From Planomonospora parontospora (GTDB taxonomy: Bacteria > Actinomycetota > Actinomycetes > Streptosporangiales > Streptosporangiaceae), in contig BMQD01000012.1 in the NCBI GenBank assembly GCA_014647935.1, positions 62,001 to 126,000 of the forward strand: a stretch of 64,000 nt of DNA, in the 5' to 3' direction. The notes under the pieces were generated by a model. It was not told the DNA's origin. It was given only the letters and a program-made list of their open reading frames with translations, and made no database searches. How positions within the stretch are numbered: position 1 is the first letter of the stretch; each line of letters opens with the position of its first letter. The translations under genes and the position numbers were made by a program. This document shows positions 8,007-16,321 of the stretch, one piece after another.

Positions 8007-9455
8007 ATGACCCTCAGTGATAATTCCTTACCGGCCTACCCGAAGGCTCGGCAGCGATGGACCCTGATCCTCGCCTCCTTCGCCTCCTTCATGGTCGGCC
8101 TCGACGTGCTGGTCGTGACGACCGCGCTGCCCACCCTGCACGAAGAGCTCGGCGCCGGCGTCTCCGGCCTGGGCTGGACCGTCAGCGCCTATGAACTCGG
8201 CTTCGCCGCGTTCATCCTGACGGGCGCCGCCCTGGGCGACCGGTTCGGCCGCCGCGCGCTGTTCGTGACCGGCGTGGGGCTCTTCACCCTCAGCTCGGCC
8301 CTGTGCGCGATGAGCGGCACGATCGAGATACTGATCGCGGCGCGCGCGCTTCAGGGCGTCGGAGGCGGCATCGCCATCGCACTCGCACTCGCGGTCATCG
8401 CGGATGCGACTCCGCCGCAGGAACGAGGGGCGGCGTTCGGCGTCTGGGGCGCGATCTCGGGTGTCGCGGTGGCCGCGGGCCCCCTCGTCGGCGGCCTGAT
8501 CATCCAGGGATTCGCCTGGCAGTGGATCTTCTGGCTGAACGTGCCGGTCGGCGTGGTCCTCATCGTCATGAGCCTGATGAAGATCGCCGAGACCCGGGGG
8601 GAGACCAGAGCCGTCGACCTGCTGGGCCTCGTGCTCTCCACACTCGGCGTCTTCGGGATCGCCCAAGCCCTCATCCGCGGCGGCGAAGTGGGCTGGACCT
8701 CGCCCGCCGTCCTCGGCGGGTTCATCGGCGGGGCGGTTGCGCTGGTGCTGTTCGTGATCTGGGAGACCAGGGCGTCCAGCCCGATGATGCCGCTGTCCAT
8801 GTTCCGCAACCGCAGCTTCACCGGCGGATGCCTGACCAGTTTCGTCCTCGCCGCCGCGCTGTACGGCAACGGCTTCGTCTTCGCACAGTACCTGCAGCTG
8901 GCCGAGGGCAACGACCCGCTCGGCGTGGGCATCAGACTGCTGCCGTGGGTCGGACTGGCGATCTTCATCTCGCCGATCGCCGGGAAGATGGCCGACAGCA
9001 TGGGGGAGCGCCCCCTGGTCATCGTCGGGCTGCTGCTGCACGGGATCGGTTTCCTCGCGATCGCGCTGATGGCCTCGGCCGGCACGGGCTACGGTCCGAT
9101 GATCTTCCCCCTGCTCCTGGCCGGCATCGGCGTCTCCATCGCGTTCCCGACCGTGGCCTCGGCGGTCATGCGGTCGGTCAGTCCGATGGAGGTCGGCATA
9201 GCGGCCGGCGTCAGCAACACCATCCGTCAGGTGGGTGCGGTGTTCGGCGTCGCTGCAGCCGCAGCGGTGTTCACCGCGGCCGGGGGGTACGGCGCGAGCG
9301 AGCGGTTCGTGGCGGGATTCACGCCCGCGACCATCGTGCTCGCGGTCATCACCTTCGCCGGAGTGGCCGCCGCGCTGATCATCCGCCGCCCGGATTACGA
9401 GGCATCCGCCGCGCCGATGCCTCCGGAGGCGCAGCCGGGACCCGCCACCTCCTGA
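8007..9455 (+). CDS. MFS drug exporter, DHA2 (14-TM) family
   Basis: 482 residues with 14 hydrophobic segments. Motif A follows TM2 (GDRFGRR) and motif C-like glycines lie in TM5 (GVAVAAGPLVGG). This is a proton-coupled EmrB/QacA-type efflux pump of the cytoplasmic membrane; the substrate is unknown. I chose the ATG at 8007 because TGGAG lies just upstream and the protein then begins like family members (MTLSDNSLPAYPKARQRWTLI); an earlier in-frame start would add about 29 unrelated residues. Its promoter shares a 14-bp element with the molybdoenzyme operon. Confidence 0.85.
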   Translation: MTLSDNSLPAYPKARQRWTLILASFASFMVGLDVLVVTTALPTLHEELGAGVSGLGWTVSAYELGFAAFILTGAALGDRFGRRALFVTGVGLFTLSSALCAMSGTIEILIAARALQGVGGGIAIALALAVIADATPPQERGAAFGVWGAISGVAVAAGPLVGGLIIQGFAWQWIFWLNVPVGVVLIVMSLMKIAETRGETRAVDLLGLVLSTLGVFGIAQALIRGGEVGWTSPAVLGGFIGGAVALVLFVIWETRASSPMMPLSMFRNRSFTGGCLTSFVLAAALYGNGFVFAQYLQLAEGNDPLGVGIRLLPWVGLAIFISPIAGKMADSMGERPLVIVGLLLHGIGFLAIALMASAGTGYGPMIFPLLLAGIGVSIAFPTVASAVMRSVSPMEVGIAAGVSNTIRQVGAVFGVAAAAAVFTAAGGYGASERFVAGFTPATIVLAVITFAGVAAALIIRRPDYEASAAPMPPEAQPGPATS

Positions 9456-9605
9456 AAACCCTCGATCCTCCCGGCCGAGCACGCGCCGGAGCAGAAGAAG
9501 GCTCCGGGCGTCGACTGCCGGATCACCATCCCCGGGAGGGCCGTCACCCTGACTCCAGGGACAGGCGGCTCGTAGCAGAACACCACCACAGGAAAGGGAG
9601 AAGTC

Positions 9606-9956
9606 ATGGGAAAGCCCGTTGCCTGGTTCGACATCACGGCGAAGGACGCGGCCAAGTCGCGCTCGTTCTACTCGGAGATCTTCGGCTGGAAGATCGACGT
9701 CGACCCCCAGATGAACTACGGAATGATCGACACCGCCGCCTCCGAGGGCATCCCCGGCGGAATCGGCGAGGCCGGTGAGCACAGCGCCGCGGGCATCGTG
9801 CTGTACATCGTCGTCGAGGACGCCGAGGCCACCCTCAAGCAGGTCGAGTCCCTCGGCGGCGAGCGCGAGACGCTGCCGTACGACATCCCCGGGATCGGCA
9901 TCATGGCCGTCTTCCGGGACCCCGACGGCAACCGCGTCGGTCTCTGGCAGCGCTGA
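9606..9956 (+). CDS. VOC/glyoxalase-fold protein
   Basis: 116 residues, one VOC superfamily domain: the N-terminal half begins VAWFDITAKDAAKSRSFYSEIFGW and the C-terminal half ends MAVFRDPDGNRVGLWQ. Family members are lyases, dioxygenases or antibiotic-binding proteins. The metal site is not clear: the first His is absent, so a binding role is as likely as catalysis. GGGAGAAG precedes the ATG. It sits 12 nt before an ArsR-like regulator and probably shares its transcript. Confidence 0.8.
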   Translation: MGKPVAWFDITAKDAAKSRSFYSEIFGWKIDVDPQMNYGMIDTAASEGIPGGIGEAGEHSAAGIVLYIVVEDAEATLKQVESLGGERETLPYDIPGIGIMAVFRDPDGNRVGLWQR

Positions 9957-9968
9957 GACGCCGACGCC

Positions 9969-10318
9969 ATGCCTCCCGGTGAGATGCGATCCGTGAACAC
10001 GGACGAGGAACTGGACACCGTCCTTCGGGCGATCGCCGAGCCGCGGCGGCGGGCGATCCTCAGCCTCATCGCATCCACCGAACTGCCGGCCGGGCAGATC
10101 GCGGAACACTTCGAGGTCACCCGGTCGGCGGTCTCCCAGCATCTGAAGATCCTGAAGGAAGCCGGTCTGGTCATCGAACGCCGTGACGGGACCCGCCGCC
10201 TCTACCGGGCCAGCCAGGTGACCTTGGCCAAACTCCGCGTGTTCGTCGAACATTTCTGGCAGTCCGGCTTCGACCTCGCCCGTGAAGCCGCCGAGGACGC
10301 GGAGCGAAAAAAAAATAA
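9969..10318 (+). CDS. ArsR-type winged-helix regulator, frame disturbed at A9 tract
   Basis: The first about 112 residues form a winged helix: IAEPRRRAILSLI, then LPAGQIAEHFEVTRSAVSQHLKILKEAGLV and a wing RRDGTRRLYR. They resemble ArsR/SdpR-type autorepressors that pair with VOC or START proteins. At 10307-10315 there is a run of nine A. As written the frame continues to 10784 with non-homologous sequence overlapping the Clp gene. One extra A would end the protein at the TAA at 10316-10318, the expected length. Either an indel/sequencing error or polymerase slippage. ATG 9969 or 9984 could be the start. Confidence 0.7.
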
Positions 10319-10485
10319 CCCCATGACGCCGGCGCACCTCACGGACGCACGGTCCGTCCGGCGCCGCGAGCGCCTCACGTGTTCTGCGGTGACGGCCGGC
10401 GTCACTCGGCATCCCGCCGCATACGTTCGCCGGAATCCGGGAGCCCGGGCCCACGCCGCCCTCGGGGCTCGAACGAGGAGCGAAG

Positions 10486-12756
10486 ATGGTGGACCAGCTC
10501 AGCGGTCGCGTCCGGCAGGTTCTCGTCCTGGCCCAGGAGGAGGCCAGGATGTTCAACCACAATGCCATCGGAACCGAGCACATCCTCCTCGGCCTGGTCC
10601 AGACCGACGGGCTGGCGGGCACGTTGCTGAAGGACCTGCACATCGAGCTCGACACCGTGCACCAGCAGGTGGAGAAGATCGTGGGACGCGGCCAGCAGTC
10701 TTCGGCCGGCCGGATCCCGCTGAGCGCCCGCACGGTCGAGTTGCTCGACAGGTCATCGGCCGAGGCCCGAAGGCTCGGCCGTGACCATGTCGACACCGAG
10801 CACATCCTGCTCGGCATGCTCGCCGTCGAGGAGGACGCCGCCGTCCAGGTGCTGTCCGGCATGGGGGCCGATCCGGCCCACATCCGCGAGCGCATCCTCG
10901 AGATCCTGCTCGACCAGGCCCCCCAGGCGGTCCATGCCGTCGCAGGCCCGATCAGGCCCGCCGACCTCCTGCTGGAACGCTTCGGCCGCAATCTGACCGA
11001 GGCCGCCCGGGCGGGGGAACTGGACCCGGTGATCGGACGCGGCGCCGAACTGGACCGGCTGCTGCAGGTGCTCCTGCGCCGCACGAAGAACAACCCCGTC
11101 CTGCTGGGAGAACCCGGAGTGGGGAAGAGCGCGCTCGTGGAGGCCGTGGCGCAGCGGATCGTGAACGGCGAGGTACCGGACGAACTCAAGGACAAACGTC
11201 TGTACGCGCTCGACCTCGGCTCGCTGGTCGCGGGCACCCGATACCGGGGTGACTTCGAAGAACGCCTGCGGACCGTCGTCCAGGAGGCCGCGGCCGACGG
11301 GAACATCGTCCTGTTCATCGATGAGCTGCACACCCTCGTCGGCGCCGGCGGAGCGGACGGCGCCCTGGACGCCGCCGCGATCGTGAAGCCGATGCTGGCC
11401 CGCGGCGAACTGCGCACGATCGGCGCCACCACACCGGAGGAGTACCGCCGGCACATCGAGAAGGACCGTGCGCTGGAACGCAGATTCCAGCCGATCCGCC
11501 TGGATCCCCCCACTCCCGCGGCCACGATCGCGATCCTCAAAGGGCTGCGCGACCACTACGAGGCGCATCATGGCGTGACGTTCACCGATGACGCCTTGGC
11601 GGCCGCGGTTCACCTGACCGACCGCTACGTCACCGCCCGGTTCCTGCCGGACAAGGCCATCGACGCTCTGGACGAGGCCGGGGCGCTGGCGCGGATCCGC
11701 TCCCTGGCCGGTCCGTCCCAAGACGGAATTCCGGTTCCGGTCACCGGGGCGCTCGTGGCAGAAGTGGTGGCGGCCGGTACCGGAATCCCCCTTTCCCGGC
11801 TGACCGCCGAGGAGACCACGCGTCTGCGGGAGATGGAGAACGAGCTACGAGGGAGAGTGATCGGGCAGGACGCCGCCATCAGGGTGCTGGCACGCGCGAT
11901 CCGCCGGTCCAGGGCGGGGATCGCCGATCCGAGCCGACCGGTGGGATCCTTCCTCTTCACCGGCCCCCCGGGCGTGGGGAAGACAGAACTGGCGAGGGCT
12001 CTGGCCGGCTTCCTCTTCGGTGACGACGACGCGCTGATCCGGATCGACATGAGCGAATACGGGGAGAAGCACTCGGCGGTGCGGCTGTACGGCGCGCCGC
12101 CCGGATACCTGGGCCACGACGACGGCGGTCAGCTCACCGGGCAGGTGCGGCGGAGGCCTTTCTCCGTGGTCCTGTTCGACGACATGGACAAGGCGCATCC
12201 CGACGTGCTCGATGTGCTCCTGCACATCCTGGAGGAAGGGCGGCTCACCGACGGACAGGGCCGTACCGCCGACTTCGGCAACGCCGTCCTCATCATGACC
12301 GCCAACCTCGGCGCCCAGGGCATCGCCTCCGGCGTGCCGACGGGATTCGCTCACGACACCGAAGGCGGCTGGATGCGTTCCCTCGTCGACAGCGAGCTGA
12401 AAGGACACCTGCGTCCGGAGTTCCTCAACCGTATGGACGAGGTCGTGGTGTTCGGTCCGTTGACGGCGGCGGACATGACCGCGATCGTCGACCTCGAGAT
12501 CGCCCGGCTGGACAGGCGGCTCCGCGAAGGCAGGGGCGTCACCTTGGAGGTGACGGCCGCCGCCCGCCGCCTGCTGGCACAGTGGTGCCACGATCCCGCG
12601 CTGGGAGCCCGCCCGCTGCGCCGGACCGTGCAGCGGAAGCTCGACGACCCCCTGTCGGAGCTGATCCTGACGGATCGCCTACGAACCGGCCGGACAGTGG
12701 TCGTGGACGCCGCAGGAGGAGACCGATCTACTCTCACGTTCACCGCGGACGGGTGA
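10486..12756 (+). CDS. ClpC-like AAA+ unfoldase
   Basis: 756 residues, shorter than ClpC (about 820-850). Two Clp_N repeats (1-145), NBD1 with Walker A GEPGVGKS (208-215) and Walker B LFIDEL (about 276), a short middle domain, then NBD2 with Walker A GPPGVGKT (493-500) and arginine finger FLNRMDE (about 646). The NBD2 Walker B reads VLFDDMDKAH where the family has DE-I-E-KAH, so the catalytic Glu is replaced by Asp. It should unfold proteins, possibly for ClpP; I see no clear ClpP loop. The preceding gene encodes the broken regulator. It is probably an accessory Clp paralogue rather than the housekeeping one. Confidence 0.8.
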   Translation: MVDQLSGRVRQVLVLAQEEARMFNHNAIGTEHILLGLVQTDGLAGTLLKDLHIELDTVHQQVEKIVGRGQQSSAGRIPLSARTVELLDRSSAEARRLGRDHVDTEHILLGMLAVEEDAAVQVLSGMGADPAHIRERILEILLDQAPQAVHAVAGPIRPADLLLERFGRNLTEAARAGELDPVIGRGAELDRLLQVLLRRTKNNPVLLGEPGVGKSALVEAVAQRIVNGEVPDELKDKRLYALDLGSLVAGTRYRGDFEERLRTVVQEAAADGNIVLFIDELHTLVGAGGADGALDAAAIVKPMLARGELRTIGATTPEEYRRHIEKDRALERRFQPIRLDPPTPAATIAILKGLRDHYEAHHGVTFTDDALAAAVHLTDRYVTARFLPDKAIDALDEAGALARIRSLAGPSQDGIPVPVTGALVAEVVAAGTGIPLSRLTAEETTRLREMENELRGRVIGQDAAIRVLARAIRRSRAGIADPSRPVGSFLFTGPPGVGKTELARALAGFLFGDDDALIRIDMSEYGEKHSAVRLYGAPPGYLGHDDGGQLTGQVRRRPFSVVLFDDMDKAHPDVLDVLLHILEEGRLTDGQGRTADFGNAVLIMTANLGAQGIASGVPTGFAHDTEGGWMRSLVDSELKGHLRPEFLNRMDEVVVFGPLTAADMTAIVDLEIARLDRRLREGRGVTLEVTAAARRLLAQWCHDPALGARPLRRTVQRKLDDPLSELILTDRLRTGRTVVVDAAGGDRSTLTFTADG

Positions 12757-12849
12757 GCGGCATGCCGCCGCGGGCTCTGTGACGGCGCTTCGGTGGCCGG
12801 TACCCTGAATCCTCGCCCGGGCGGGAGCGCACCGGGCCCGCCTCTGGCC

Positions 12850-13452
12850 CTATCCTCCCGCCCCGGGAGCGCTGCCGGCCGGCCCCGGCTCGGCGAGCTG
12901 CCCCAAGGCCACCAGCCCGGCCGCGTCGACCATGCGCGTCACCCAGTTGAACTGGCATGCGGTCCAGATCGCCTCCAGGATCTGCTCATCATCCCACCCG
13001 GACTCCTTGAGCCGGTCGAAATCGGCCTGGCCCGTGCGGTACGCCTCGTGAGTGATCCGGCGGGCAAGCCGGAGCAGCTCCCGGGTGGCCGCAGGAACGG
13101 GCATGTCGTCGATGTCGGAGATCTCCAGGCAGGCTGCCAGACGAGGATCGGCACCGATCATGTCCAGGAAGAGGACATGGGCCTCCACGCAGTAGCCACA
13201 GGAGACCTCCCGCGCCACGAAGGCGGCGATGAGCTCCTTGACCCCGCGATCCAGGAAACCCTCGTCGAAAACCGACCGGTATCCGTCCCAGAAGACCTTC
13301 AGATAGCTCGGGCGGGTGCTCACCAGCTTGAAGACGTCGGGCACGAGACCGAAACCGAAATGGGCCCGCATCTCCCCGTACAGGGCGGCGGTGGCGCCCG
13401 TCGCGGCCGTCTCGCTCACCACGGGCACCCGTACACCAGGCGCTTGAGTCAT
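12850..13452 (-). CDS. Carboxymuconolactone decarboxylase/AhpD-like protein; candidate UGU selenoprotein
   Basis: 200 residues. The redox motif is C85-G-Y-C88-V-E-A-H92 within KELIAAFVAREVS, the AhpD-type CxxCxxxH site that reduces peroxides or disulfides. C85 is encoded by TGT (13198-13200, minus strand), C88 by TGC. Related AhpD-like selenoproteins carry Sec in a UxxC motif, so with the ACA-anticodon tRNA-Sec this Cys may be Sec. A perfect 7-bp hairpin (13159-13179) begins 18 nt after that codon, but its loop has no G. Start at 13452 because GGGAG lies 6 nt upstream. Divergent from the HxlR gene, sharing its operator. Confidence 0.82.
   Translation of the reverse strand: MTQAPGVRVPVVSETAATGATAALYGEMRAHFGFGLVPDVFKLVSTRPSYLKVFWDGYRSVFDEGFLDRGVKELIAAFVAREVSCGYCVEAHVLFLDMIGADPRLAACLEISDIDDMPVPAATRELLRLARRITHEAYRTGQADFDRLKESGWDDEQILEAIWTACQFNWVTRMVDAAGLVALGQLAEPGPAGSAPGAGG
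13159..13179 (-). other. Hairpin downstream of UGU codon, possible SECIS-like element
   Basis: In the mRNA, CATGTCC and GGACATG pair perfectly around loop TCTTCCT, starting 18 nt after the UGU codon of the AhpD-like gene. Position fits a bacterial SECIS, but the usual G/GU of the apical loop is absent, so this is uncertain. Confidence 0.25.
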
Positions 13453-13478
13453 ATCCGCTCCCGGTAGGAATTGGAGGG

Positions 13479-13508
13479 TTGCATTCAAACACTATCTAGA
13501 ATTAAAGT
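13479..13508 (+). promoter_or_regulatory. Divergent promoter region with 18-bp operator (site 2)
   Basis: ACTATCTAGAATTAAAGT (13491-13508) fits ACT-N12-AGT. For the HxlR gene a -35 TTGCAT, 17-bp spacer and -10 TTAAAG overlap it. It is 24 nt from the HxlR start and about 39 nt from the AhpD-like start, as expected for autoregulation. Confidence 0.6.
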
Positions 13509-13531
13509 AGAGGGAAGACGAGGAGGTCGGC

Positions 13532-14218
13532 ATGAGCCACGTTCGCCGGAACTACGGTCAGTACTGCGGCCTGGCGTCGGCCCTCGACGTCGTGGGCGAG
13601 CGCTGGACGCTGCTCATCATCCGCGAGCTGCTCCTGGGGCCCCGGCGGTACGGCGAGCTTCTCGCCGAGCTGCCCGGCATCGGCACCAACCTCCTCGCCG
13701 AGCGGCTCAAAAGCCTCGTCGAGATGGGCGTGCTCACCAAGCCCGCGTCCAGGGACCAGGGCTACGAGCTGACCGAGTTCGGCCGGCAGCTCCGGGAGCC
13801 CGTCCTGATGCTGGCCCGCTGGGGGATGTCGTTCCTGGGCGCACCGGATGACGGCCAGGAGGTGCGGCCGCACTGGGGGTTCCTGGCCGTCCAGGCCATG
13901 ATCGACCCCGACCGGGCGTCCGATGTCGACGAGGTATACGAATTTCATGTTGACGACGTCGTGTTCCACATCAGCGTCGACCAGGGCGTCCCGCGCGCCA
14001 TCGAGGGCCCGGCCACCGGTCCGTGCTCGATGGTGGCCCGGACCGACGCCAGGACCTTCGTCGAGATCGGGGCGAAGCGGCTGGGGCCTTTCGAGGCCCT
14101 TGCCTCGGGAAGGCTCACGCTTTCGGGTGATCCGGACGCCATCATGCGGTCCAGTGTGCTGCTCGGGCTGATCCCCGCGGCAGGGGGGGTGCCCCTCAGC
14201 GCCGCCGGTGCGCGCTGA
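13532..14218 (+). CDS. HxlR-family regulator with SCP2-like C-terminal domain
   Basis: 228 residues. Residues 1-100 are an HxlR/DUF24 winged helix (ALDVVGERWTLLIIRELLLGPRRYGEL ... NLLAERLKSL). Residues about 120-225 resemble the SCP2 sterol-carrier-like domain often fused to HxlR in actinomycetes, which may bind a hydrophobic ligand. Cys in QYCGL (about residue 11) could sense redox state as in YodB-type members. GACGAGGAGG precedes the ATG. It is the only regulator next to the 18-bp operators, so I infer it controls that set. Whether it represses or activates is unknown. Confidence 0.85.
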   Translation: MSHVRRNYGQYCGLASALDVVGERWTLLIIRELLLGPRRYGELLAELPGIGTNLLAERLKSLVEMGVLTKPASRDQGYELTEFGRQLREPVLMLARWGMSFLGAPDDGQEVRPHWGFLAVQAMIDPDRASDVDEVYEFHVDDVVFHISVDQGVPRAIEGPATGPCSMVARTDARTFVEIGAKRLGPFEALASGRLTLSGDPDAIMRSSVLLGLIPAAGGVPLSAAGAR

Positions 14219-14378
14219 GAGGCGCACGACTTCTCAATGGCATAGGACTGCTCCGGGGCGGCCGTGGCTTCGCTTTCGGGCAGGTGAAGGCCTGAGTCCA
14301 TGTCGGCCCTGGTTCTTCCTGTGCTGACCGGTTCGGCTTCGTGTCCATTGAACCCGCATCTCGTCCACGGTGCAACGC

Positions 14379-14407
14379 TTGACTATATATCTCTAAAGTT
14401 GTCTACT
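14379..14407 (+). promoter_or_regulatory. Promoter with 18-bp operator (site 3)
   Basis: TTGACT (14379-14384), 17-bp spacer, TCTACT (14402-14407). The operator ACTATATATCTCTAAAGT spans 14382-14399. Drives the second AhpD-like gene and probably selD-selA. The leader is about 125 nt. Confidence 0.65.
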
Positions 14408-14538
14408 TTGGGGAGCTGGTACAAAACCGCCCCGTAGTAGACGTCGTGAGAAGAATCTGCTGGTAAGCGCTGCGACGCCGTTTCACGGTCGGCTACGGCG
14501 GCTCCGAGGGTCCTGCACCCACCTCCGTAGGAGAGACC

Positions 14539-15090
14539 ATGCCGCACATCGCCATGCCCCCTGAGCTCGCTCCTGGAACCCCTGGCCTGTTCCAGTACCG
14601 TCCCGAGACGGGCCGCCCCCTGGGCGAGCTCGCCGAGGTGCTCCTGCGCAACCCCCATTCGCTCAGCCGGGGCGAGCGGGAGCTCATCGCCGCCTACGTC
14701 TCGGTTCTGAACAACTGCACCTTCTGCAGCTCCACCCACTCCGAGGTCAGCGCCGCCCAGATGGACGGCGGACGGACCTTGGTGGACAAGGCCATCAACG
14801 ACCTCGACAGCGCTCCGGTCTCGCCGAAGCTCAAGGCGCTGCTCGCGATCGCCGGCGCCACGCAGCGCGGCGGGCACGAGGTCACCGAGGCGATGGTGGA
14901 CACCGCTCGCCAGGCCGGCGCCACCGACACGGAGATCCACGACACGGTCCTCATCGCAGCGGCCTTCTGCATGTTCAACCGCTACTGCGACGGCCTGGCC
15001 GCCATCGTTCCCACCGACCCCGCCGCCTACGCGGGAATGGCCCAGATGATCATCAACGACGGCTACCGGATGTGCGCGACCGGCCACTAG
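14539..15090 (+). CDS. AhpD-like alkylhydroperoxidase (CMD family)
   Basis: 183 residues with the motif C60-T-F-C63-S-S-T-H67 following SRGERELIAAYVSVLNN, the catalytic site of peroxidase-related CMD proteins. Both Cys codons are TGC, unlike the divergent paralogue. It should reduce peroxides with an unknown electron donor. Its promoter carries the 18-bp operator. selD starts 93 nt downstream on the same strand, with a hairpin in between. Confidence 0.85.
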   Translation: MPHIAMPPELAPGTPGLFQYRPETGRPLGELAEVLLRNPHSLSRGERELIAAYVSVLNNCTFCSSTHSEVSAAQMDGGRTLVDKAINDLDSAPVSPKLKALLAIAGATQRGGHEVTEAMVDTARQAGATDTEIHDTVLIAAAFCMFNRYCDGLAAIVPTDPAAYAGMAQMIINDGYRMCATGH

Positions 15091-15108
15091 CGCCGATCTC
15101 GCGGCGGT

Positions 15109-15138
15109 CGCTCGGCCTGCCGTCCGTGCAGCCGAGCG
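15109..15138 (+). other. Hairpin between AhpD-like gene and selD
   Basis: CGCTCGGC/GCCGAGCG perfect 8-bp stem with further pairing inside, in the 93-nt gap. Could be a partial terminator, an mRNA processing site or nothing. Confidence 0.35.
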
Positions 15139-15183
15139 GCCCCGGCCGCCCGAACCCGTGATGAGCACCTGGAAGGGAGTGCG

Positions 15184-16257
15184 ATGACCGAAACGACTCG
15201 GTACGCCGTCCGCCTCACCTCTCTGTCACCCGGCGCCGGCTGTGCCTGCAAGCTCCCCCAGTCCTCCCTCGAGCAGCTGATGAACGGGTTCGGTCCGATG
15301 ACTCCGGCGTCCGGCACCGAGCTTCTCGTCGGGCTCCCCGAAGGCGACGACGCCGCGGTCCTGCGGCTGAACGACACGCAGGCGCTGATCCTGACCACGG
15401 ACTTCTTCACCCCCATCGTGGACGACCCTTACGACTGGGGCCGCATCGCGGCGGCGAACGCCCTGTCCGACGTCTACGCCATGGGAGGCCGGCCGATCCT
15501 CGCGCTCAATCTGGCGGCCTGGCCCGGTGACGACCTGCCCATCGGAATGCTCGCCCAGGTCATGAAAGGCGCTGCGGCCGTCGCGGACTCGGCCGGATGC
15601 GCGGTCGTCGGCGGACACACGATCGCCGATCCGGTCCCCAAGTACGGCATGGCCGTGCTGGGAATGGCCGATCCCGCACGCCTGCTCACCATCGACCAGG
15701 CGAACGTCGGTGATCAGCTGATCCTGACCAAACCGATCGGGACGGGGGTCGTGGTCACGGCGCTGAAACACGACGCCGCCGACCCCGCCGCCGTGGCCGA
15801 GGCCGTGAAGTCGATGACGTCGCTCAACGCCGCTGCGAGCGAGGCCGCGATCGAAGCCGGGGCGCGGGCCGCCACCGACGTGACCGGATTCGGCCTCCTG
15901 GGGCATCTCCGCAGGATGCTGACGGCCAGTGGAGTCGCGGCCGAGGTGGACGCCGACCGCGTGCCCTTCCTGCCGGACGCCCGGGAACTCGCCGGGAAGG
16001 GATTCGTGTCGGGCGGCACCCGGGCGAACATGGACTTCCTGACGCGCTGGGTGCGGATCGACCCGTCGCTCGACGACGAGGTCTCCGTCCTCCTCCACGA
16101 CGCCCAGACATCAGGCGGCCTACTCATCGCCGCGCCCGCACCGGCGGGCGATCTCATGGACCACCTGTACCGGCGCGGGGTTCCCGCGGTGACGGTCGGG
16201 AGGATCGTCGGCGGTCCAGCCGGCCGCATCACCGTACGAGCGGCCGCGGAATCCTAG
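15184..16257 (+). CDS. selD: Selenophosphate synthetase
   Basis: 357 residues. Makes selenophosphate, the selenium donor for Sec-tRNA, from selenide and ATP. The N-terminal catalytic motif is P-G-A-G-C20-A-C-K, where the residue at C20 is Cys or Sec across the family. Later come GDDAAVL, the metal-binding TTDFFTP, SDVYAMGG, VVGGHT and a glycine-rich GFGLLGH. The codon for C20 is TGT (15241-15243); the other two Cys codons are TGC. GGGAG lies just before the ATG. Followed by selA. Confidence 0.93.
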   Translation: MTETTRYAVRLTSLSPGAGCACKLPQSSLEQLMNGFGPMTPASGTELLVGLPEGDDAAVLRLNDTQALILTTDFFTPIVDDPYDWGRIAAANALSDVYAMGGRPILALNLAAWPGDDLPIGMLAQVMKGAAAVADSAGCAVVGGHTIADPVPKYGMAVLGMADPARLLTIDQANVGDQLILTKPIGTGVVVTALKHDAADPAAVAEAVKSMTSLNAAASEAAIEAGARAATDVTGFGLLGHLRRMLTASGVAAEVDADRVPFLPDARELAGKGFVSGGTRANMDFLTRWVRIDPSLDDEVSVLLHDAQTSGGLLIAAPAPAGDLMDHLYRRGVPAVTVGRIVGGPAGRITVRAAAES

Positions 16258-16321
16258 CGGTTCTCCAGCGGACCGACAGATCAAGATCAAGATGGTTTCG
16301 GCCCGGCCGGAGGTGAAGGCG

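Noticed and set aside
10319-10784. C-terminal 150 residues of the ArsR-like frame
   Set aside because: Arg/Gly/Pro-rich, overlaps the Clp gene, and explained by a lost base in the A9 tract.
8028-11540. Very long minus-strand open frame (over 1100 codons)
   Set aside because: Antisense shadow of the DHA2 exporter, VOC, ArsR-like and Clp genes. It has no family motifs; long antisense frames are normal in high-GC DNA.
15244-15275. SECIS element directly after the SelD UGU codon
   Set aside because: Only a 4-bp GCTC/GAGC stem with a 14-nt loop; too weak to call as a feature.
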